A stretch of 64,000 nucleotides of DNA from Zygaena filipendulae. Taxonomy: Eukaryota > Arthropoda > Insecta > Lepidoptera > Zygaenidae. Under the pieces are notes generated by a model. That model was given only the letters and a program-made list of their open reading frames with translations. It was not told the DNA's origin and searched no databases. Location of the stretch: assembly GCA_907165275.2 (NCBI GenBank), contig OU015653.1:14414001-14478000 (forward strand). The letters run 5' to 3'. Of this stretch, positions 34,476 to 45,534 are shown in pieces. Position numbers and translations under genes: made by a program. Numbering within the stretch: the first letter of the stretch is position 1; each line of letters opens with the position of its first letter.

Positions 34476-34530
34476 CTCTTAAACAGTCCAGGGCTAAAAC
34501 CCGTCGAGAGCCGGCTGGACGATTTAAGAG
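34476..34530. repeat. 55-nt compact hairpin
   Basis: CTCTTAAACAGTCCAG pairs with CTGGACGATTTAAGAG (14 of 16 positions), and GGCT/AGCC just inside adds further pairs. It is isolated in AT-rich DNA. It may be a small MITE or structured RNA; no copy was noticed elsewhere in the window. Confidence 0.35.
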
Positions 34531-35029
34531 TATAGGTGCCTAGTGCGGCGCAAATATTCAAGTTTCGCATTTAAATTACTTGTGGGCCCTTTTGCCGTAT
34601 CCCTAAACCCAAATAGATATTACTTTATTGTTACGTTAAAAGATGAACTTAGGAGACAGAAGTAGAATATTTAAACAAAATATGATTATAACACTTGGAC
34701 ATAAATAAGCAATAGTGTGTTTACCCACACTGAAGTAGTTTGGAGTAAACCGTGTTTTAAAATTACAGCGCCATTTTGTGTTAACATTTTTTTATGTTTA
34801 TCATTTTGTTGGTATTTAAACAATGTAAGGTAAACACAATATTTAAAAAACGTTCTAATATAACTCTCCTTAAAGCGTTCTGTATCAATAAGTTAATTTT
34901 GTGGGTTAACATGTTAATGATTTTATTTATGGGCGTCCAGTTGATCTATTGTGACTTCCGTGTTAATATAAAATGGGGTTCAATGCAATTTCCGAACCCA
35001 CACTTGTTGACGTACGAAAGCACGCTATC

Positions 35030-35324
35030 CCGGTTTAACTACTCAATCGATAATCATGAAATTTTGCATACACGTTGTTAGGAGTACAGAGAAGGACATA
35101 GAGTACTTTCAACACAAAATTCCCGCGGAAGCTCTGCAATTGAAGCGGGTGAAATCGCGGGGAACAGCTAGTCTTCCATATAGTACTGAATACAAAATGG
35201 AAAGGTCACTGACTCAGTGATTGAACACGAATAGTAGAGTAGAAGTCAGCTAAGGAATTTCACAGAGTTCCCGCAGGAACTACCAAATTAATTAAACGTG
35301 AGTGAAACCGCGGGAAACAGCTAG
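35030..35324 (+). mobile_element. Two adjacent Helitron-like 3' fragments
   Basis: The first ends at 35171 (GGTGAAATCGCGGGGAACAGCTAG) and retains the body from about 35030 (ATCATGAAATTTTGCATACACG). The second, about 35255-35324, keeps only GAGTTCCCGCAGGAACT and GTGAAACCGCGGGAAACAGCTAG. Confidence 0.6.
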
Positions 35325-35666
35325 TATTCAATAATATCGTAATTAACTCGGTTTTTTCGAAGAAGACGAAGAATAATGTAAGTATTTAATCAGTAACTAA
35401 TTAGTTTGAAAATTTCCAACCTCTAATATTGTTATCTCGAAATAGTCGATTGTGGTTCTCGAGTCGCGGAAATCAGAACGAAATCTCTCCTCACACCAAC
35501 CCCTAATTGTTTTTCAACAGACTTCTCCGAATTGTTTAGTCCAAGTACCCTTTTGTGTAATCGAGTTATTTCACTCTTTCTGGGCCGTGTTCAAAGTTTC
35601 AACAAAACAAAATCACAGTATTTGGTAGGTTTTCATGGCGCCGCTTTTTTAAAATCCTTTTTATTA

Positions 35667-35880
35667 TCCTAAAAATATTATAAACGCGAAAGTTTGTAAG
35701 AATGTATGGATGGATGGTGAATGTTTGTTACTCTCTCACGCAAAAACTACTGAATGAATTTAAAGGAAACTTTACAATAATATAACTTATACATCAGATT
35801 AATGCATAAGGTACTTTTTATCCCGGAATTCCCGCGGGAACTTTGAAATTAACGCGGGTGAAACCGCGGGGCACAACTAG
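35667..35880 (+). mobile_element. Full Helitron-like element, 214 bp
   Basis: Starts A^TCCTAAAAATATTATAAACG and ends AACGCGGGTGAAACCGCGGG-GCACAACTAG^T. The 3' hairpin (CGCGGGTGAAACCGCG) followed by CTAG, insertion between A and T, and absence of a TSD are the hallmarks of Helitrons. It carries no Rep/helicase gene, so it depends on an autonomous relative. Confidence 0.7.
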
Positions 35881-35929
35881 TTAAATTATAATTTAACTAT
35901 TATTACAGTTGTAGATTACTAAGAAAGAA

Positions 35930-36497
35930 TATAGTAGCAGATAGTTATCTGCTATTGTAAAGATAGCTGACTAACTGATGATGATAACATAACACAATAT
36001 ATATAACTGAAGGTAGGTAAAGGTATGACCGAGACTATTAGCTGAGCGATACATCTAGAATAGAACCAACTAGAAACTATTACAATTAATTGCACCAACA
36101 TAGAAGTTGTACAGCATACCAGATATCTGTAGGGAACACGGAGCAGTGCCTGGGACTTGCGACCCAGGTGTAGGTTTAATGGGTACCCTTTCCAATGCAT
36201 AAACGCTCACCTCCACTGCCTGTGCTCCCGATTTAAGCAAACCTCTGGAAACAACTAGATGACACAGCACACGTAATCACTATAGCCACTCTAGATTGAT
36301 ACGACACTGATACGACACTATAACTGCACTGAACCGAACACAAAGTAACAATTAACCGTCGCTTACGCATACCCGCATTTTATAACAAGTTCTAACAAAG
36401 ACGAGTCGGAGTGGAGCGGGGGAACGAACTTCCAACCACCGCCATTCGATGGCGGGAAACAACAGTTATTTTTAATGAAACTACCCTCACGCCGACA
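35930..36497. repeat. Dispersed 0.55-kb repeat, copy B
   Basis: Second copy of the repeat at 916-1466, same orientation. It has about 30 bp of extra sequence near its left end and a 4-bp deletion near 36410. Frames of 66-82 codons on the minus strand are not conserved as proteins between the copies. Confidence 0.55.
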
Positions 36498-37044
36498 CAA
36501 TTTTTTTAAATTGTATTATTTACTAAATTTTGTTGTGTTGTTGTAGTCTACGGATCAAATATATTTATGGGAAAATTCATCATCGAATTGCCTCCTCGGC
36601 AGACTTAATTCACCTGGAGTCAATCACCTGGGTGCATTAAGTGCTAAGCACGTCAGACTTTATGCACTTTACGCTAAAAAGAGGAAATATAATACAAAAC
36701 TACGCTTACCTATTTTAAATAATAATTATGTTTTTTTTTCACTTGAACGTCCTTATCAAAAACGTATTCAATAATGTTAAAAGTCTCTTTTGAATTCATG
36801 AGAACCGTCCCTTCTCGTGTCTCCAAGTAGTTTAGAATAACTTTAGCATCATAATAAACTTGGTAACTATTGTGTCAGACATGTTATGTATGTCATTCGA
36901 TCAATAGAGTTCTATAGATTGACACCACAAAAGCCTATTTCCATCGTCGTTTATTATAATGTGACAGGACCGCTGGCATAACTATACCTACCTATACCAG
37001 CAGCAAGTTAACTCCCCAATAAGCGCTCAATCGGGAATCACTTG

Positions 37045-37280
37045 TGTTAGAAATGATACTCGATTAATACATTAAGCAACTGTTTTATTTACTGTATCAC
37101 AAAGTAAATGCGCGCGTGCGTGCCCTCGCGCCAATTCCACAAACGATAATGCCGATCTCACTCACCGTTGACGGCTTCCACCCCAAATACGCGTCACATG
37201 ACGTTTTATGTCACCTGTCAAGAGGGATGTGATGTGGCCATCACTCCTCTAGACTTTATACAAAATATGAATCGCTAACA
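37045..37280 (-). repeat. LTR-like 236-bp repeat, left copy
   Basis: Begins TGTTAG and ends CTAACA, a six-base inverted terminus with TG...CA. By eye it is identical over its whole length to 44287-44522. On the minus strand it has a TATAAAG near its start and an AATAAA about 40 bases before its end, so I infer minus orientation. The left flank is CTTG (37041-37044) and the right flank GACG; this copy alone has no target-site duplication. Confidence 0.7.
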
Positions 37281-37936
37281 GACGGCCATTCTGTTAATGG
37301 AATGTCCCCATTCCTAAAAAAAATGTCTCTCGGCCATTCTACAGTAAAGTATGACCCCATACAAAGAATTAAATTTATAACTAAACAATCAAATACCTTA
37401 ATTTCTTTTAAACAACATCTCCAATAAGTAGTAATTTTATGAAGAACATTATTAGGAACATTGTAATGGTAACAAAATTACACAAATTTATCCGTTGACT
37501 AAGACAATATCTAAATGTCAACATTATTAATTAAGTACATTAAATAGCCTTAAAGTATGTGTTAATACAAGATTTTATATTTTTTTGACTTAATTCATGA
37601 TTTGAAGAAAAGAAAACAAAATATCTATCTAAAAAGAAAATAGAATATTTGCAAGTAAATATTTCTGGAAGCAAAATTAAAATTATCAATATAATAAATT
37701 TTCATTTTAAATAAAGTAATATTAATAACGGTACAAAAGTACAAATCAATTTGAAAATAAACATAATCCAAAACGAAATCTATACAAAATAAACATCAGA
37801 ATAATACTTAACTGAAACATATTTTGTTGTTACATTCATAAACAATTTATTGATTTAAACTGTTCTAAGATCATCAAAGTAAGCATTTGTAGATTCTTCC
37901 ATCATGTGAATACATCAGACTCGCCTCTTCACAAAT
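37281..37936. other. AT-rich non-coding DNA inside the composite unit
   Basis: No ORF, no primer-binding site next to the LTR-like repeat, and no known repeat seen. Confidence 0.4.
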
Positions 37937-37938
37937 TT

Positions 37939-38361
37939 GTTTGCCTGCAGAGGGACACAATCGGATTTAATTCAATATTACACAACACCACCGAGCCTCT
38001 CGTTTGCCCACCGAGGGACACGGTCTAACTCTCTAAGCCCAATCTGGCACCATCAAATTGTAGCCTACCGTTTGCCCACCGAGGGACACGGTCTGACTCT
38101 TTCAGCACAATCTTACACCACCGAGTTGTAGCCTGCCGTTTGCCCACCGAGGGACACGGTCTGACTCTTTCGGCACATTCTTGCACCACCAAGTTGTAGC
38201 CTGCCGTTTGCCCACCGAGGGACACGATCTGACTCTTTCAGCACAATCTTGCACCACCAAGATGTAGCCTGCCGTTTGCCCACCGAGGGACCCGGTCTGA
38301 CTCTTTCAGCACAATCTTGCACCACCAAGTCGTAACCTGCCGTTTGCCCACTCCAACGTCC
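37939..38361. repeat. 68-bp tandem repeat array, five full units
   Basis: Units begin with CGTTTGCCCACCGAGGGACA at 38001, 38069, 38137, 38205 and 38273, exactly 68 bp apart. A degenerate unit precedes (37939) and a partial one follows (38341). Units differ by a few substitutions. Because 68 is not a multiple of three, the overlapping frames on both strands are not protein repeats. It is a minisatellite much richer in GC than its surroundings. Confidence 0.85.
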
Positions 38362-38379
38362 TGTCATCACGATAGGTAG

Positions 38380-38500
38380 CGCGCTCGCTCCAATGCTGAT
38401 CGATGGACGCACGCTCGCTCCGGGGTTTATTATTTCACATTCAGGCAGCACGCTCACTGCGGTGTCAGCAGGTAGCCATCGGCAGCACGCTCGCTCCATG
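38380..38500. repeat. Short interspersed GCACGCTCGCTCC motif, four copies
   Basis: GCRCGCTCGCTCC or a close variant occurs near 38382, 38408, 38447 and 38483 at uneven spacing, directly after the 68-bp array. No ORF spans it in a meaningful way. Confidence 0.5.
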
Positions 38501-38544
38501 GTCTGACCATAAACAACAAGAAAAATTCCAAAGCAATACCAGTT

Positions 38545-39165
38545 AGCTAAAGACTTAGGTATAATATTTGACGAAAAACTTACATTTAGATACCATAATG
38601 ATCATGTAATTAATAGAAGCCTCAGTCTGTTGGGCTTCATCTCCAGATCCACCAAAGGTTTTAAAAAAGACCCGCTAGCATCATTTATCTCTACTGCACC
38701 CTCGTCAGAAGTACTCTCGAATACAACTCGGTTGTATGGTCTCCTTACTACACGGTGCACATTGACCGAATTGAAAGAGTTCAAAAACGCTGTCTAAAGT
38801 TAATTACTTTCAGGTATAAAAATTCCACAAGATCGCTTCAGACGTACGGGGACAGGTTGAACAGATTCGGTATGATCTCTTTAGAAACCCGTCGCAAGGG
38901 TAGAGACCAGATCCTGCTACATAAAATAATACACCACCAGATCGGTAGCCCTTACATCCTATCACTTTTAAATTTCAACACCAATTATCGCTCTCGACGT
39001 CCCAATACCTTCTCACTTCGGATATTCACTAACAACACATCTTTTTACAATCCAGTTGTACGGATGTGTCGCCAATATAATGAGCTCGTCGCTAAAGGTG
39101 CAGATGTGGACGTTTTAATTGTAATTTTAGGGTATACTTAAAAAATATCAACGACTACCTCCGTC
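38545..39165 (+). pseudogene. Broken C-terminal reverse-transcriptase fragment of a non-LTR retrotransposon
   Basis: One frame reads KDLGIIFDEKLTFRYHNDHV (about 38548-38607) and onward to about 38690. After a frame change it continues as an RT thumb and C-terminal segment with IERVQKRCLKLITFRYK (about 38764-38820), LLHKIIHH and MCRQYNELV up to about 39090. This order and wording are typical of the end of Jockey/CR1-like LINE ORF2 in insects. The polymerase core (FxD, YADD) and endonuclease are absent and the frame is shifted at least once, so it is an inactive relic. It lies directly downstream of the satellite. Confidence 0.8.
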
Positions 39166-39498
39166 GCACTTGCTAATTGTGGTTCTATTTTTCTGAGATC
39201 CATAAATATCAAAATAAATTTAAATATTACTTTGTACTTCGCTCGATATTTTTAGTCTTTCTAGGTATGCATATCTCTGGTTTGTGGTCGGAACATATAA
39301 TAATACACTACAATAAGTAAAAATCGTAATGACTACAATCTGTTTTGTGTACTTAAACAAATAAATAAATAAATAAACCAGTTCATTGGCTCGTTGCCTC
39401 AATTTACGCTATCAGTAAATTAAATAACTTAAATAGTTCTACTTGTGAAAAGTACCTACTTCAAGAATCTGTTCACAACAAACTCTTCAATTTTATTA

Positions 39499-39704
39499 CT
39501 GTTACTACTGCTCCAACAATTTTTATGAAATTTAGTATGCCGGGGGTTTCGGGGGCGATTAATCAATCTAGCTAGGTTTCATTTTTGAAAGCGTCGCTTC
39601 ATCCGTGTTTTCAGGCAATGAAATATGAGTGTTTGTTTTCTACTTAAAAACAGATGGCGCTATACACAACGAGCGAAGCTCGGTGACCCAGATATTAAGG
39701 GATT
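39499..39704 (+). repeat. Lepidopteran dispersed repeat with GAGCGAAGCTC hairpin, copy 1
   Basis: Runs from CTGCTCCAACAATTTTTATG through GGGGGTTTCGGGGGCGATTA and AGATGGCGCTATA to CGAGCGAAGCTCGGTGACCCAGATATTA. The inverted copy is at 48613-48835. This copy lacks about 20 bp (the stretch between GCGCTATA and the hairpin). No ORF. Confidence 0.65.
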
Positions 39705-39709
39705 ATTAT

Positions 39710-42130
39710 TGCAATTCAATAACTCGACAGAGTTGTTAAATTCTGACCGCAAACCTTTTACCACAGAATAGATAGAAGAGGCAACAACTCAGTTTAGGAT
39801 GAAAACTAGTATCGCCGGGTGACTCCCGTGCACAAGACCATAGTGCACAAATACATTTACTGGCATAATGAATGTAGGTAGAACGCCGCCGTTCGGTCAC
39901 TTTTCTACCCAGTCACTGTTTCAAAATTTCAGTTTTGGAAATATTGTGGGAAATACATTCGAGGTGCCAGCAAGGGGAGTTTCGGGAAAGTTAGAGTAAT
40001 TGCTTCGTTGCGACCGTAATGCGCCTACACCGCCTACATGGTCGCTAGTTATCATACTATTTTCTCTGTGTCTTATGAGACTGAATAATGAAGACGTATT
40101 TTCTTTTTACTAAAATTCACCATTACGAAGAAAATAGGTCCAAAGTTACCCGTTTGCTTAAGTCTACTTTTCTACGCTTCTTTGTAAGTACTATTAGTTT
40201 CTACTAATGTTACATAACATGACTATGTTCGCGTTCTGCTAAGCGGAATGCGTTTTAGCCGTAAAACAGCTATACAAAATATCTTTGATAGTCAAGATAG
40301 ATCTAACGATACTACGATTTTCGATTTTCTACGAAATCCAGTGACATGATTTATCCAAAGAGGCATCGTAGATTATGTAGTCGTTCATGTCTATAAATTT
40401 TTCACTAAGGGAGGCCCTTACAAGATACAGGGTGCTCAACAGGGCAACTACGTTATTTTGCTAGTAAATCGTAAACACACAAGGTATCATACTGATGCAA
40501 TTAAGCCCTGATCAACTCTTATATTTTATATTTGGTATTATCTATTACATTATTACAAGGCTTTGTCTCATTCAGTTTATTTAACATATCTTAATGTCAC
40601 TTACTGGTGTGATGTGTATCTATCTATCTTGGATAATTAACACTTTGCGAAGATAAGTTTTACTAGGGTAAGCTCAAAGTCCTTTGAATTTATTTTAGTA
40701 TTGTTTACTGTCTTAAATAGTTTCTCTAAAACATTATCCCTAATATCTATGCCATGATATTCTATAAAGTTGTGGAATATGGTCGAAGATTGCTAAAGCC
40801 GATAACTTATTTTGTCATATTTCAAGGATAGGTACCTAGTTTACTAAATATTGGTTAGGACTCTCTTCGTTCTGTTTGTAATTTATTGAACACCATACTA
40901 ATACCATACCATTCTTCATGATAAACAAATATTCTTCACCTTAGCGCAATACTCTAACAGAGCTGTAGTCGAAGAAGAATAGCATGGATATTAAAAGGGT
41001 GATTATTAGACAGGGGGTCTACTTGGTCCTCCACAATATTCATATTATGGGTAATTGAAGTATACGATATATATTATCAATTTACTGTTAGTTCTTGTCA
41101 CTATGAGAATATACTTGGATTTATTCTGGAAATTACTGTTATAATGATTGACAAATTAATTGTTTATAAGAGTGTGCCTTCCATTGCCGACTCGGCAAAG
41201 TGATACTAACATGATATCTTTTGCATCAACACAACATTCTAATACCTTTATCACATTGAGTGGAAACGGAACACTGGGCGATTTTTAAAAAAAAAAAAAA
41301 ACTGAGAGAGTTCAGACTACTCTATTAGGGAATCCACTATTATGTAGGTCCTTTTTGGTTTAAGTAATCCTCGTTGTGAATCTAAGTGGTGTACTGAAGT
41401 TATACTATATCATTATTAATATTATTACTATTTAATCCTTTATTGCACATAAAATGACAATATTTTCTTCTTTTTCTTCAATTCTGGCGAAACGCCAACG
41501 ATAATACTACACTGATCCCTACTCAAACATGGTTACGGTTAATTATCTACAAAACCACCAGCTCGGAGTACAAAATAGATGAGTTCAAAATACATAGGTG
41601 ACTGAAATAACGAAGATTAACTCGACACGCGTTTTTCGGTACCTACCTGCGGCTTTCAATAATCTATACTAGTACATGTACGATTATTGTAAGTTTACAT
41701 TCTAAACCTCGATATTGACGTTTGGTCAATGCATTAAAACAACGAATGGATATATCATAACCTTTATTGAATGTTAGTCAATCAACGACTACATTGGTGA
41801 TGACGCCCTATTCAGATCATATGAATTATAAAGGTTAAGAAACCCTGGTAGTATCTCTATTTTATACTTTATTTTAGAGATTTTTTTTTTCACGGGACTT
41901 ATTTAGTCTTCTATGTCGTGTTTTAGTGTACTTATTCAATTTTAAACTATACCTTTCTTTAGTATTAGGTATTGTATTATTTCTCTGATTTACTAAACCA
42001 TCGATTCAGTAATCACCATAAAATTACTTTCCTGCGTTATTAATTTTCTGTTTTACCTACATTTTTGCAGTTAAATAATATTGAAGTGTCTGTTTGTAAT
42101 CTATCGACACTAATTAGAATCTAATTATTA
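39710..42130. other. AT-rich non-coding DNA inside the composite unit
   Basis: No ORF of 60 codons is present. A short LINE-tail-like phrase (TTTAATCCTTTATTGCACATAAAA) is visible near 41432. Otherwise nothing recognised. Confidence 0.4.
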
Positions 42131-42138
42131 TCTAGATT

Positions 42139-42445
42139 AGAATCTGCGTGTCCGTACATGCTAATCTTCGAAACTAATGAACGGATTAACATGCGGTTTT
42201 CGCAGGTAAATCAAGCTTAGCTTGAAGCAACATAAAGGCAACACAATAAAAGAGTAGAATCTGCGTGTCCGTTCACGCTAACCTTCGAAACTAATGAACG
42301 GATTACCACGCGGTTTCCGCAGGTAAATCAAGCTTAGCTTGAAGTAACATAAGGGATTTAATCCATTTAAATGGGCGTCAAGAAAAGGAATCTTTTTACA
42401 AAACGAGTTTCGCACAAGTGAAACCGGACACAGTTAGTGTCAAAC
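42139..42445 (+). mobile_element. Helitron-like repeat with a 117-bp tandem duplication of its body
   Basis: AGAATCTGCGTGTCCG followed by AAACTAATGAACGGATTA and CGCAGGTAAATCAAGCTTAG starts at 42139 and again at 42256, with few differences. The second unit continues to GTGAAACCGGACACAGTTAG, a degraded 3' end of the family. Confidence 0.6.
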
Positions 42446-42939
42446 AGCTTTCTACCAGATGCATGATGTATTATGGTCATTACGTTTTAATAGAAGATGA
42501 TTTTTAAATCTTTGTGCTCCGAATAATCTTTGAGGCAGGTACACCGAAGCAAGTTCAAACATAACCAACACACACACAATTAAGTTATTGATACAAGACG
42601 CTTTATCAAGAGTTATAGAATGTTTTTCAATTATGTGTTTACCTTATTACATTGTTCAAATACCATCAAAATATTAAACACAAAAGAATTGCTACAAAAA
42701 AAATGCTACAATTTTAAGATACAATTTACTCAAACTTTCGCCAGTTTAGGTAACGCACCATTGCTTATCTATGGCCTATACTTATTGTAACTGTTATAAT
42801 ATTTTGTATTCTAATGTAATTATTTTTATAAATTTCAAACTGTATATTCTGATTTGTATTTTCATTATGGTTTTGACGGACTTCTATTCTAGATTTAGAA
42901 CCATACACATCAAAACTGTCGTCCCTAAATAAATATATT

Positions 42940-42985
42940 TTGTAGGGTTTTCCTCAAATTAACGTGGGTGAAACCGCGGAGTATC
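42940..42985 (+). mobile_element. Helitron-like terminal scrap
   Basis: Only AAATTAACGTGGGTGAAACCGCGG survives; there is no CTAG end. Confidence 0.35.
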
Positions 42986-42989
42986 TCAA

Positions 42990-44286
42990 AGCTTTGATGA
43001 TTTTCTTTTGAATTTACCTAGTTTTGCTTGCTAGTCTCATTTTTTTACTGCTATTTTTGGAAGTCTTGCTACATCTCCTAGGGATAAAACTCAAGCCCCT
43101 ACTACGGTGTTACAACCCTAGTCACTAAGCGATATTTGCTACTGATTGACTCTTTACTAAGCTGTTTAGGTAGCTGCACGTTTTCAAAATTTGGCTAGTT
43201 TTGAAGTTGAAAGAATTACCAAATTTCTTTTTCTAATTAAGGTTAACCACAGCTAAAGTTAGATCTCGACTTCAGATAGAAGCAATCCCCTCATACAAGA
43301 AACTTAGGAAAGGCACTGTAATAAATTATGAGTGAATACTTCGGTCACAAAATTGATGTTCTATTTTTTTTTTATTTGAAGGTAGTCACTAATATTAGTC
43401 TTTTATCATAAGAAAAATCATAAGAGATTATTTCTAAAGCACAGGTAGGTACAATATTATTACCCACTAGACTGTAAGATTAGATAATTCTTTAATCAAA
43501 ATAACATTACTGCATCCACAGATTTATACTAAATGATTCAATGAAGCTTTGTCTGTTTGCATGATTATTAGATACTTCATTCAAATAGTAGGTAGGCATG
43601 CTAACTAACTTGATATCAGAGCTGGGAACTATTAACTTGCGTAGGAGATCCTATGAGACAAAAGAAAAACTATGCAACTCAGCTAACTTTCGTGTTGTTC
43701 ATGGATCAATTGAACTAATTAATTAATTGGTCCATGGTGTTGTTACACCTTTCGTGATAAACATTAGTTACTTTTTTTTTCTTTTTTACACACCTACCTA
43801 GGTGGGTAAACTTGCACCATGGCTTTCAGAAAAGGGAAAATTACAACCTTTATATCAGTAAACACTGCTATGTGGGTAGATATAAATTTTAACTATATAA
43901 TGTCTGAAACTTATTTTGTATGACAACTAAAAGAAGAAATAAACCAGCCTTTACGTATTCTGTAAATACCGTTATATGTATATCAATATATTAAACTATG
44001 CATAATGTTGCGTGTTGTATGCTAAACAAAGACTCATCCAGCGTTCACATATTCAGTAGATACCGCTGTATCTTCTCGCTTTCAGCATTAAACGAAGACA
44101 CTAGGTAAGTACATACCAGATTGAACTTGGTTTTCTGGTCTTATGTTTCGTCGTCAGGCCGCACCTTGAGAATATGCACAGGGCAGCACCGTCGCTTACC
44201 CGGTCTGCGCCTGGCGCCTGGTGTGATGCACCGGAGCGCCTTAGTCCTGGCCATGGGTGTTTGGTTTCTTTACCGCACTTCTGAAC
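42990..44286. other. Non-coding right part of the composite unit
   Basis: Mostly AT-rich, except for about 44150-44250, which is GC-rich (GGTCTGCGCCTGGCGCCTGG). The 62-codon frame at 44121-44309 runs into the LTR-like repeat and is not called as a gene. No polypurine tract or tRNA-complementary site abuts 44287. Confidence 0.4.
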
Positions 44287-44522
44287 TGTTAGAAATGATA
44301 CTCGATTAATACATTAAGCAACTGTTTTATTTACTGTATCACAAAGTAAATGCGCGCGTGCGTGCCCTCGCGCCAATTCCACAAACGATAATGCCGATCT
44401 CACTCACCGTTGACGGCTTCCACCCCAAATACGCGTCACATGACGTTTTATGTCACCTGTCAAGAGGGATGTGATGTGGCCATCACTCCTCTAGACTTTA
44501 TACAAAATATGAATCGCTAACA
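44287..44522 (-). repeat. LTR-like 236-bp repeat, right copy
   Basis: Sequence appears identical to 37045-37280. The left flank is GAAC and the right flank CTTG. In the inferred minus orientation this would be the 5' LTR. Confidence 0.7.
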
Positions 44523-44622
44523 CTTGGGAATCACTTATGTAGTTTGCGCGTAAGTGTGGATCGATTACCTTAATCGAGTAAGGCTCAGAGCGAACTACTA
44601 TATACTATTACAGTCGTATATA

Positions 44623-44720
44623 CTAGCTGTGCCCCGCGGTTTCACCCGCGTGAGTTTCGGAATTTCCGCAGGAACTCCAATAGGCTACATTGGTGTTCCT
44701 GCGAGAAACGGGAGTTTCCG
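44623..44720 (-). mobile_element. Helitron-like 3' fragment, minus orientation
   Basis: Begins CTAGCTGTGCCCCGCGGTTTCACCCGCG and continues with TTTCGGAATTTCCGCAGGAAC, matching the start of the 30904 copy. It is truncated after about 100 bp. Confidence 0.55.
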
Positions 44721-44825
44721 AAATATTTGCAGCTAATTTTATTTTGTTTATTGTTTATTTGGATTACCAATGATCTTACAATGACAGAAAATAATTAACT
44801 CTAAAACAATAACTCTTTTATTTTA

Positions 44826-44925
44826 TCCTACTAGTCCTACTAATATTATAAATGTGAAAGTGTGGATGTTTGGATGTTTGTTAACTTTACCGGCAACTGA
44901 AAACATTCGTTATATTACACCTACA
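44826..44925 (+). mobile_element. Helitron-like 5' fragment
   Basis: A^TCCTACTAG-TCCTACTAATATTATAAATGTG with GGATGTTTGGATGTTTG. The start motif is duplicated and the 3' hairpin is absent; it stops where the next TIR element begins. Confidence 0.5.
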
Positions 44926-44927
44926 AT

Positions 44928-45164
44928 TTAGCCTAGGTGACTAAATTTTTATATTTTACGCCGTAAATATTGAACACGTATTTTTACGTTTTTAAAAAAA
45001 AACGTCATGATCCGGTATAGTTTATACGGGGTTTATACTGGTTTATGATGTCGCAAGCCTCCACTTCTAAACTTTAATGCGTTTTATCTAGGTCAGTATT
45101 TTTTCATCTATTTCAAAAAGCAAAAAAAAACGACTAGGTGTTATTTTTTTATCTGATGGACTAA
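44928..45164 (-). mobile_element. TTAGTCC-type MITE, diverged copy
   Basis: The right end reversed reads TTAGTCCATCAGATAAAAAAA, similar to the copy at 63037-63254. The left arm carries AATATTGAACACGTATTTTT, shared with 57771 and 63037. No ORF. Confidence 0.45.
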
Positions 45165-45294
45165 ATAGAATATTAATTTTCCATTGATAGTCGCCTGTTT
45201 AAAAAACAAAATAGCTTTAGGAAAGAACAGTGATTAAGAAACTGTGAGGATGTGGTAGAAAGTTCGACGGAGACGTTTATGTAGGACGTCCTTA

Positions 45295-45531
45295 CCGCCG
45301 CACTCAGAGTCGACTTTAATGATTACTTAGTTAAGTATAGATTTTTTAAACAAAACTGCCGCAATCAGACAAGTTTAATAAATTAATGCTAATTGGCATT
45401 TAACTAATTAAGCAACATCTCGTTAAATGCCAATTAACATTAATTTACTGAACGTCTCTGATTGCGGCAGTTTTGTTTTAAAAATCTATACTTAACTAAG
45501 TAATCATTAAAGTCGACTCTGAGTGCGGCAG
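45295..45531 (+). mobile_element. 237-bp near-palindromic MITE, copy 1
   Basis: Termini CCGCCGCACTCAGAGTCGAC and its complement. The two arms of about 110 bp pair along nearly their whole length, leaving a loop of about 20 bases near 45410. It is flanked by TTA on both sides (45292-45294, 45532-45534). A 3-bp TWA duplication is the signature of PIF/Harbinger elements. It has no coding capacity. Confidence 0.8.
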
Positions 45532-45534
45532 TTA

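Larger units (their letters stand above)
37041..44526 (-). mobile_element. Candidate 7.5-kb composite unit bounded by identical LTR-like repeats
   Basis: CTTG precedes the left repeat (37041-37044) and follows the right repeat (44523-44526), while the inner flanks GACG and GAAC differ. This is what a single insertion with a 4-bp target duplication would leave. The 7-kb interior shows no gag, protease, reverse transcriptase or integrase of an LTR element, no obvious primer-binding site and no polypurine tract. It holds a 68-bp satellite, a non-LTR RT relic and several dispersed repeats, so it looks like host DNA. Options are a large non-autonomous LTR derivative that captured host DNA, recombination of a circular DNA into a solo LTR, or chance. 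Confidence 0.5.

Noticed and set aside
37939..38361. CRISPR array
   Set aside because: Units are contiguous 68-bp tandem copies without unique spacers, in a eukaryotic genome.
37937..38499. Protein-coding repeats in the satellite
   Set aside because: The 68-bp period shifts frame in each unit, so the same peptide is not repeated; frames exist on both strands by chance.
37045..44522. Endogenous retrovirus with envelope gene
   Set aside because: No gag, pol or env frame of any kind lies between the LTR-like repeats.
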